A program made the position numbers and the translations under genes. This document shows positions 6,329-9,851 of a stretch of DNA of 9,851 bases, in pieces. Where the stretch lies: the NCBI GenBank assembly GCA_900763355.1, contig CAAFJY010000215.1, positions 1-9,851 of the forward strand. The letters are read 5' to 3'. The first letter of the stretch is position 1, and each line of letters begins with the position of its first letter. The DNA is from Clostridia bacterium. GTDB taxonomy: Bacteria > Bacillota > Clostridia > Oscillospirales > Butyricicoccaceae. Under the pieces are notes generated by a model. It searched no databases, was not told where the DNA came from, and saw only the letters and a program-made list of their open reading frames with translations.

Positions 6329-7549
6329 TTATTCCTCTGCCTTCCCCGGCTGAGGGAAAAAGCTCTCGTGGATGAGACGCACCGCCGCCCCCTCCTCCTC
6401 CCGGGGGACGAGGACGGAGATGCGGATCTCCCCGGTGGTGATGTACCGGGGCTCGATGTGCCCCCCTTCCAGAGCCCGGAGCATCTGGGCGGCCACGCCG
6501 CAGCCGTCGGTCATCCCGGCCCCCACCGCGGAAATTTTCGCCAGGCCTGGCTCCTGGACAAAGCCCTCGATCCCCAACTCCTCCCCGCAGGCCCGGAGCA
6601 CGGCACCGGCGGCGGCACAGTCGCTCTCCCGGACCGAAAAGCTCACTCTCCCCCGGTCCTCTCCCGGTCCCGGGGAGCGGATAATGACGTCGATGGACAC
6701 GCCGCTGGCGGCCAGAGCGGTGAACAGGCGGCTGGTGGCGTTCCCCGCCGGGAGACCGTGGACGGTGAACATGGCCACCGGAGCCTCGCTGGTGACACCC
6801 CGCACCCGGCTCCCGGGGCATTCGCCCCCCACCAGCGTCCCCCGGTCCCCGGTGCACAGGCTGGAGCACACCTGGATGCGCACGCCGGTCTCCCGGGCCA
6901 GCTCCACCGCCCGGCTGTGGAGGACCTTGGCCCCCAGGGAGGCCAGCTCCAGCATCTCGTCATAGGAGATCTCCCGGTGGAGCACCGCGTCGGACACCAG
7001 ACGCGGGTCGGCGGAAAACACGCCCCGCACGTCGGTATAGATCTGACACACATCGGCCCCCAGGGCGGCGGCCAGGGCCACAGCGGTGGTATCGGAGCCG
7101 CCCCGGCCGATGGTGGTGATGTCCCCCAGAGCGTCCACCCCCTGGAATCCGGCAGCCACCACCACCTTCCCCTCGTCCAGGGCGCTGCGGATGCGCTGGG
7201 GCTCCACCCGGAGGATCCGGGCCCGGCCATGCTCTCCGCCGGTGCGGATGCCCGCCTGCCATCCGCAGAAGGACTGGGCCGGGCAGCCCATCTCCCACAG
7301 CGCCATGGAAAAGAGCGCCATGGACATCTGCTCACCGCAGCTGAGCAAAACGTCGTTTTCCCGTTTCTGGGGCTCCCGGGACAGCTCCCGGGCCTGGGCC
7401 AGGAGCGCGTCGGTGGTGTCCCCCTGGGCGGAGACGACGACCACCACCTGGTCCCCCTCCTCCCGCCGGCGGCGGGCCAGGGCCGCGGCCCGGCGGATAT
7501 GGGCGGGGGTCGCCAGGGACGAGCCCCCGAATTTCATCACGATCAGCAT
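6329..7549 (-). CDS. lysC: Aspartate kinase (aspartokinase), monofunctional
   Basis: The 406-aa length fits a single-function aspartokinase, which phosphorylates aspartate as the first step toward lysine/diaminopimelate, threonine and methionine. The kinase domain (1-~235) shows KFGGSS (6-11), CGEQ (71-74), GFQG (134-137), GRGGSDTTAVALA (148-160), YTDVRGVFSADPR (171-183) and LGAKVLHSRAVELA (205-218). Two C-terminal ACT regulatory domains follow, from GVTSEAPVAMFTVHG (251-265) and KISAVGAGM (338-346). The usual xNIExISTSEI stretch of the last ACT domain reads EPRYITTGEI (366-375). The effector binding surface therefore differs from well-studied lysine-inhibited enzymes, and the feedback inhibitor cannot be predicted. 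AGGAGG sits 6 nt before ATG at 7549. A second in-frame ATG (codon 5) is too close to the catalytic lysine to be preferred. The gene is alone in its unit, with no lysine riboswitch in the short leader. Confidence 0.95.
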   Translation of the reverse strand: MLIVMKFGGSSLATPAHIRRAAALARRRREEGDQVVVVVSAQGDTTDALLAQARELSREPQKRENDVLLSCGEQMSMALFSMALWEMGCPAQSFCGWQAGIRTGGEHGRARILRVEPQRIRSALDEGKVVVAAGFQGVDALGDITTIGRGGSDTTAVALAAALGADVCQIYTDVRGVFSADPRLVSDAVLHREISYDEMLELASLGAKVLHSRAVELARETGVRIQVCSSLCTGDRGTLVGGECPGSRVRGVTSEAPVAMFTVHGLPAGNATSRLFTALAASGVSIDVIIRSPGPGEDRGRVSFSVRESDCAAAGAVLRACGEELGIEGFVQEPGLAKISAVGAGMTDGCGVAAQMLRALEGGHIEPRYITTGEIRISVLVPREEEGAAVRLIHESFFPQPGKAEE

Positions 7550-7570
7550 AGATCTCCTCCTCTTCCCTTG

Positions 7571-7586
7571 CGCGGCCTGGGCCGCG
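7571..7586. repeat. Perfect GC inverted repeat in the lysC leader
   Basis: CGCGGCC-TG-GGCCGCG has 7-bp arms about a 2-nt centre. It lies 21 bp before the lysC start, between a possible -10 (TAGAAT, minus strand, 7595-7600) and the ribosome binding site. It could be a protein-binding operator on DNA or a short mRNA hairpin next to the Shine-Dalgarno sequence. No T-tract follows. Confidence 0.5.
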
Positions 7587-7594
7587 TCTTGTTC

Positions 7595-7600
7595 ATTCTA
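7595..7600 (-). promoter_or_regulatory. Candidate -10 element for lysC
   Basis: TAGAAT on the minus strand is a 5-of-6 match to TATAAT and is placed so that transcription would start about 40 nt before lysC. No convincing -35 is seen at 16-18 bp upstream. That position abuts the -35 of the divergent exodeoxyribonuclease III promoter. Low confidence. Confidence 0.25.
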
Positions 7601-7623
7601 TGGCAGAGGGGGACGTGGGGTAC

Positions 7624-7652
7624 TTGCCAGCGGGGGAAAAATCGGGTATAGT
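7624..7652 (+). promoter_or_regulatory. SigA-type promoter of exodeoxyribonuclease III
   Basis: The -35 TTGCCA (7624-7629) and -10 TATAGT (7647-7652) are separated by exactly 17 bp, each matching 5 of 6 consensus bases. The predicted start near 7659 leaves a short leader of about 24 nt that contains the ribosome binding site GGAGGAGG (7667-7674). Confidence 0.75.
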
Positions 7653-7682
7653 AAGGCCAGTCTATCGGAGGAGGAAACCCCC

Positions 7683-8438
7683 ATGCGTCTGATTTCCTGG
7701 AATGTCAACGGTCTCCGCGCCTGTATGGGAAAGGGCTTTTTGGACTTTTTCAACGGGATCGGGGCCGATGGAGTCTGCCTGGAGGAGACTAAAATGCAGC
7801 CCCACCAGCTGGAGCTGGAACTCCCCGGCTATGTCCAGTTTTGGAACAGCGCCGAGAAAAAGGGCTATTCCGGCACGGCGATCTTTACCAAACACCAGCC
7901 CCTGGCCGTCACCTATGGCATCGGGATGCCCGAGCACGACACCGAGGGCCGGGTCATCACCTGCGAATACGAACATTTTTACCTGGTGACGGTCTATACC
8001 CCCAACGCCCAGCAGGGCCTGGCCCGCATCGACTACCGCATGGCGTGGGAGGATGCCTTCCGGGATTATCTCCTGGAGCTGGACCGGGTCAAGCCGGTGA
8101 TCGTCTGCGGGGACATGAACGTGGCCCATAACGAGATCGACCTGAAAAATCCCGGCCCCAACCGGGGAAATGCCGGCTTTTCCGACCAGGAGCGGGCGGC
8201 CTTTTCCCGTCTGCTGGAAAGCGGGTTCACCGACACCTTCCGCGCGCTGCACCCGGAGCTGGCGGGGGTATACAGCTGGTGGAGCTATCGCTTCCACGCC
8301 CGGGACAACAACGCCGGGTGGCGCATCGACTATTTTCTGGTCTCCGACCGCCTGCGGGACAAGGTGGAGACCGCGTCCATCCTCACCGAGGTCTATGGCA
8401 GCGACCACTGCCCCGTGATGCTGGAGATCGATCTGTAA
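7683..8438 (+). CDS. xthA: Exodeoxyribonuclease III (AP endonuclease)
   Basis: The 251-aa protein covers the whole endonuclease/exonuclease/phosphatase fold. Family motifs are SWNVNGLRA (5-13), LEETKMQ (33-39), GYSGTAIF (61-68), YTPN (105-108), GDMNVAH (143-149), NNAGWRIDYF (209-218) and GSDHCPV (239-245). These supply the metal ligand E35, the D144/N146 pair and the catalytic D241-H242. By family it cleaves DNA 5' of abasic sites and trims 3' ends in base excision repair in the cytoplasm. Gram-positive homologues are often named ExoA. The usual LQETK motif reads LEETK, which keeps the metal-binding Glu. The frame is open upstream to 7086, but ATG at 7683 is chosen because GGAGGAGG lies 8 nt before it, SWNVNG normally begins within a few residues of the N-terminus, and the upstream part is antisense to lysC. 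Monocistronic, ending in a strong terminator. Confidence 0.95.
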   Translation: MRLISWNVNGLRACMGKGFLDFFNGIGADGVCLEETKMQPHQLELELPGYVQFWNSAEKKGYSGTAIFTKHQPLAVTYGIGMPEHDTEGRVITCEYEHFYLVTVYTPNAQQGLARIDYRMAWEDAFRDYLLELDRVKPVIVCGDMNVAHNEIDLKNPGPNRGNAGFSDQERAAFSRLLESGFTDTFRALHPELAGVYSWWSYRFHARDNNAGWRIDYFLVSDRLRDKVETASILTEVYGSDHCPVMLEIDL

Positions 8439-8444
8439 GCACGC

Positions 8445-8480
8445 AAAAACCGCCGTCTGCCGGGCAGACGGCGGTTTTTT
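8445..8480. terminator. Bidirectional intrinsic terminator between convergent genes
   Basis: An A5-tailed 16-bp perfect stem (8445-8460 with 8464-8479) and a 3-nt loop are flanked by A5 on the left and T6 on the right, so it works in both directions. It starts 6 nt after the exodeoxyribonuclease III stop and lies 13 nt past the stop of the convergent amidohydrolase, serving both genes. Confidence 0.92.
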
Positions 8481-8492
8481 CATGTCCTTTTG

Positions 8493-9662
8493 TTATTCCC
8501 CCAAAAACCGCAGGGCAAAGGCGGAGAAAAACTCCACCACCCGGCGGAAGGCACTTTCGTCCAGGTCAAAATTAGGGTTGTGATGGTTGCCGCTGGCCCC
8601 GGGGCGCTTGCAGTTGGCCCCGGTGTCGCAATAGAACCCCGGGAAGGCCGCCAAAAACTCGGCATAGTTGTCCGAGCCGCAGGTGGGGTCGTGGGGCGGA
8701 GCGAAGGTGAAGCCCACCGACTGGGCCACCTCCCGGCCCAGAGCCGCCATTTTGGGGTCGTTGATCACCGGGAAGCGGGCCCCCACCGAGTGGGTCACCG
8801 TGGCCGTGGCGCCATAGGCTGCGGCGGTGTTTTCGGCCACCAGGCGGATGCGCTCCAGCAGCAGCTCGTCGTCCCCATATTTGAAAAAGCGGATGTTGCC
8901 CCCGATGACGGCGGTCTCCGGAATGATATTGCTGGCGCTCCCAGCGTGGATCTGGCAGGAGCTCACCACACAGGTGTCAAAGGGGTTGTGATATTGGGCA
9001 GGGATGGCGGCGATCTTCAACAGAATATCGCAGGCCGGCTTGATGGGGTCCACCGCTTTGTCCGGGCGGGACCCGTGTCCACCACTGCCCTGGACGGTGA
9101 TTTCATAGAGATGAGCCCCAGCCATGAGGGGGCCGTCGGGCAAATAGATGACCCCGGCATCGCTGCCGCCGTCAACATGGGTACCGATGACCCCGTCTAC
9201 GCCGCCGCGAGCCTTGAGGTATTCCACCAGCTCAATCGCGCCGCCGCCAACCTCTTCTGCCACCTGGAAGCAGAAATAGACTTTGCCCCGCAGGCTGTCC
9301 CGGATGGCCGAAAGCACCCGGGCCGTCCCCAGCAGCATGGCCGCATGGCTGTCGTGGCCGCAGGAGTGCATGACTCCGGGGACCTGGCTGCAATAGGGGC
9401 GGGATTGGTCGGGCTCGTCCATGGGGAGAGCGTCGATGTCGGCGCGGATGGCCAGGGACTTCCCCGGGCGGCCGGTGTCCAGCAGGCCCACCACGTTTCC
9501 GTGCCCCACCGTCTCGTGGGGGATGTTCCAGCGGTCCAGCTCCTCCCGGATCCGGGCGGTGGTGCGCTCCTCGTGGTAGGAAAGCTCCGGGTGAGCGTGG
9601 AACTCCCGGCGCAGGTCGATGACATATTGCTTGATCTCCCGGGTCATCTGGGTGAGATCCAT
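8493..9662 (-). CDS. M20-family metallopeptidase/amidohydrolase (M20D, N-acyl amino acid hydrolase-like)
   Basis: The 389-aa length and motif order are those of M20D dinuclear zinc or manganese amidohydrolases, which split N-acyl or aminoacyl amides. Examples are hippurate, N-acetyl-diaminopimelate, aminobenzoyl-glutamate and indole-acetyl amino acid hydrolases. Visible motifs are LRREFHAHPELSYHE (17-31), ADIDALPMDE (74-83), GVMHSCGHDSHAAMLLG (96-112, metal ligands C101 and H103), QVAEEVGGG (133-141, E136/E137), GTHVDG (160-165, H162), GGHGSRPDKAVDP (194-206, in the inserted dimerisation domain), ASNIIPETA (243-251), GSDNYAEF (329-336) and HHNPNFDLDE (360-369, H361). No signal peptide is seen, so it should be cytoplasmic. 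Substrate cannot be assigned. A role in diaminopimelate synthesis is possible because that pathway uses this family, but no dap genes adjoin it. ATG at 9662 has AGGAGG 8 nt upstream, and the gene has a strong promoter of its own. Confidence 0.92.
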   Translation of the reverse strand: MDLTQMTREIKQYVIDLRREFHAHPELSYHEERTTARIREELDRWNIPHETVGHGNVVGLLDTGRPGKSLAIRADIDALPMDEPDQSRPYCSQVPGVMHSCGHDSHAAMLLGTARVLSAIRDSLRGKVYFCFQVAEEVGGGAIELVEYLKARGGVDGVIGTHVDGGSDAGVIYLPDGPLMAGAHLYEITVQGSGGHGSRPDKAVDPIKPACDILLKIAAIPAQYHNPFDTCVVSSCQIHAGSASNIIPETAVIGGNIRFFKYGDDELLLERIRLVAENTAAAYGATATVTHSVGARFPVINDPKMAALGREVAQSVGFTFAPPHDPTCGSDNYAEFLAAFPGFYCDTGANCKRPGASGNHHNPNFDLDESAFRRVVEFFSAFALRFLGE

Positions 9663-9680
9663 AAAATCAGCCTCCTTTTC

Positions 9681-9703
9681 GCCCCTTTTTTCAAAAAAGG
9701 AGC
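9681..9703 (-). promoter_or_regulatory. Hairpin at the very 5' end of the amidohydrolase mRNA
   Basis: CCTTTTTT-C-AAAAAAGG (9684-9700) is extended by a GC-rich base with one wobble to give an 11-bp inverted repeat. With the predicted start near 9706 it would occupy almost the first nucleotides of the transcript. No T-tract follows on the minus strand, so it is not an attenuator. A 5'-end stabilising hairpin or a DNA operator are both possible. Confidence 0.45.
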
Positions 9704-9712
9704 TTTTGCCCC

Positions 9713-9741
9713 AGTATACGGCAGAAAAACGCCCCTGTCAA
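9713..9741 (-). promoter_or_regulatory. Near-consensus SigA promoter of the amidohydrolase
   Basis: On the minus strand the -35 is TTGACA (9736-9741, perfect) and the -10 is TATACT (9713-9718, 5 of 6), with a 17-bp spacer. It lies about 50 bp before the start codon and directly after the terminator of the preceding gene. This is the strongest-looking promoter in the window. Confidence 0.85.
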
Positions 9742-9746
9742 CGAGG

Positions 9747-9780
9747 GAAATGAAAGCGCCCCGGCACAGCCGGGGCGCTT
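9747..9780 (-). terminator. Intrinsic terminator of the gene at the right edge
   Basis: A perfect 12-bp stem AAGCGCCCCGGC/GCCGGGGCGCTT (9754-9765 with 9769-9780) has an ACA loop. On the minus strand it leads into CTTTCATTT. It starts 17 nt after the stop codon of the partial minus-strand gene at 9798. Confidence 0.75.
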
Positions 9781-9797
9781 CTGATGCGTGGAACCAA

Positions 9798-9851
9798 TCA
9801 AGCATCGTAAGTGTTCGTGCCGAGGAACGCACCGCAGCCTTTGCAGGAAAC
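9798..9851 (-). CDS. C-terminal end of an unidentified protein (partial, right edge)
   Basis: Reading the minus strand from base 9851 gives 17 codons, VSCKGCGAFLGTNTYDA, then TGA at 9798-9800. The CKGCG pair of cysteines suggests half of a zinc- or iron-binding knuckle close to the C-terminus. The frame was chosen over the two others because its stop is followed at normal distance by a strong terminator in the same direction. There is too little sequence to name a family, and the start lies outside the window. Confidence 0.45.
   Translation of the reverse strand, partial: VSCKGCGAFLGTNTYDA

Noticed and set aside
6770..6800. Internal start in lysC that would give a separate ACT-domain subunit, as in Bacillus aspartokinase II
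   Set aside because: An ATG exists at codon 260, but no clear Shine-Dalgarno sequence precedes it.
6368..7651. 427-codon plus-strand open frame opposite lysC, and similar frames opposite rlmB
   Set aside because: They mirror genuine genes that carry full catalytic motifs. The antisense products have no motif and no ribosome binding site.
7086..7682. In-frame upstream extension of exodeoxyribonuclease III by 199 codons
   Set aside because: The extension is antisense to lysC, reads as low-complexity sequence and crosses the gene's own promoter. ATG at 7683 has a strong ribosome binding site and the correct family N-terminus.
8141..8240. LQETK reading LEETK in exodeoxyribonuclease III as a sign of altered activity
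   Set aside because: The metal-binding Glu itself and all other catalytic residues are present. A Gln-to-Glu change beside it is likely tolerated, and the position concerned is actually near 7779-7790, not in this later part of the gene.
7662..8483. Minus-strand 273-codon frame opposite exodeoxyribonuclease III
   Set aside because: It crosses the bidirectional terminator and is antisense to a gene with every family motif.

Overview
This 9.85-kb window is ordinary-looking chromosome from a GC-rich Firmicute. The best guess is a high-GC clostridium of the Oscillospiraceae type (Flavonifractor/Lawsonibacter-like). That guess rests on strong AGGAGG-type ribosome binding sites, SigA-like promoters with exact 17-bp spacers, compact GC-rich intrinsic terminators and the gene families present. 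It is inferred from style and not from a database match. No tRNA, rRNA, CRISPR array, insertion sequence or phage gene was seen.

Layout, left to right. (1) The leftmost CDS, on the minus strand and running off the edge, is a Nudix hydrolase. (2) Directly upstream of it, behind a hairpin terminator, is a 690-aa EF-G paralog of the EF-G-2 type. It has its own strong promoter and a GC-rich, structured leader of about 105 nt. (3) Next come an 821-aa membrane protein (2769..5234) and, upstream of it on the same strand, the rRNA 2'-O-methyltransferase RlmB, 47 bp apart and probably one transcript. (4) A monocistronic aspartate kinase (minus) follows, with a strong terminator behind it. (5) Divergent from it is exodeoxyribonuclease III (plus). 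The two share a 133-bp intergenic region. (6) Converging on exodeoxyribonuclease III, across a symmetrical bidirectional terminator, is an M20-family amidohydrolase (minus) with a near-consensus promoter. (7) At the right edge are the last 17 codons of another minus-strand gene and its terminator.

The most remarkable item is the 821-aa protein. Its last ~530 residues follow the plan of a heavy-metal (P1B, CopA-like) P-type ATPase: eight predicted membrane segments at the right spacing and recognisable remnants of the nucleotide-binding and phosphorylation domains. Every signature motif needed for catalysis or metal transport is missing or replaced (CPC, TGE, DKTGT, SEHP, TGD, GDGxND). The frame is intact over 2.4 kb. 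It therefore looks like a maintained pseudo-ATPase with a ~280-residue proline-rich, charged, probably disordered cytoplasmic extension, not a decaying gene. Its function is unknown.

The second notable point is that the EF-G paralog has Phe where translational GTPases carry the catalytic His of switch II. This suggests slow or absent GTP hydrolysis. The other genes are housekeeping: nucleotide clean-up, ribosome modification, base excision repair, aspartate-family amino acid synthesis and N-acyl amino acid hydrolysis. Apart from the RlmB/pseudo-ATPase pair, and possibly EF-G-2/Nudix, they appear to be separate transcription units.
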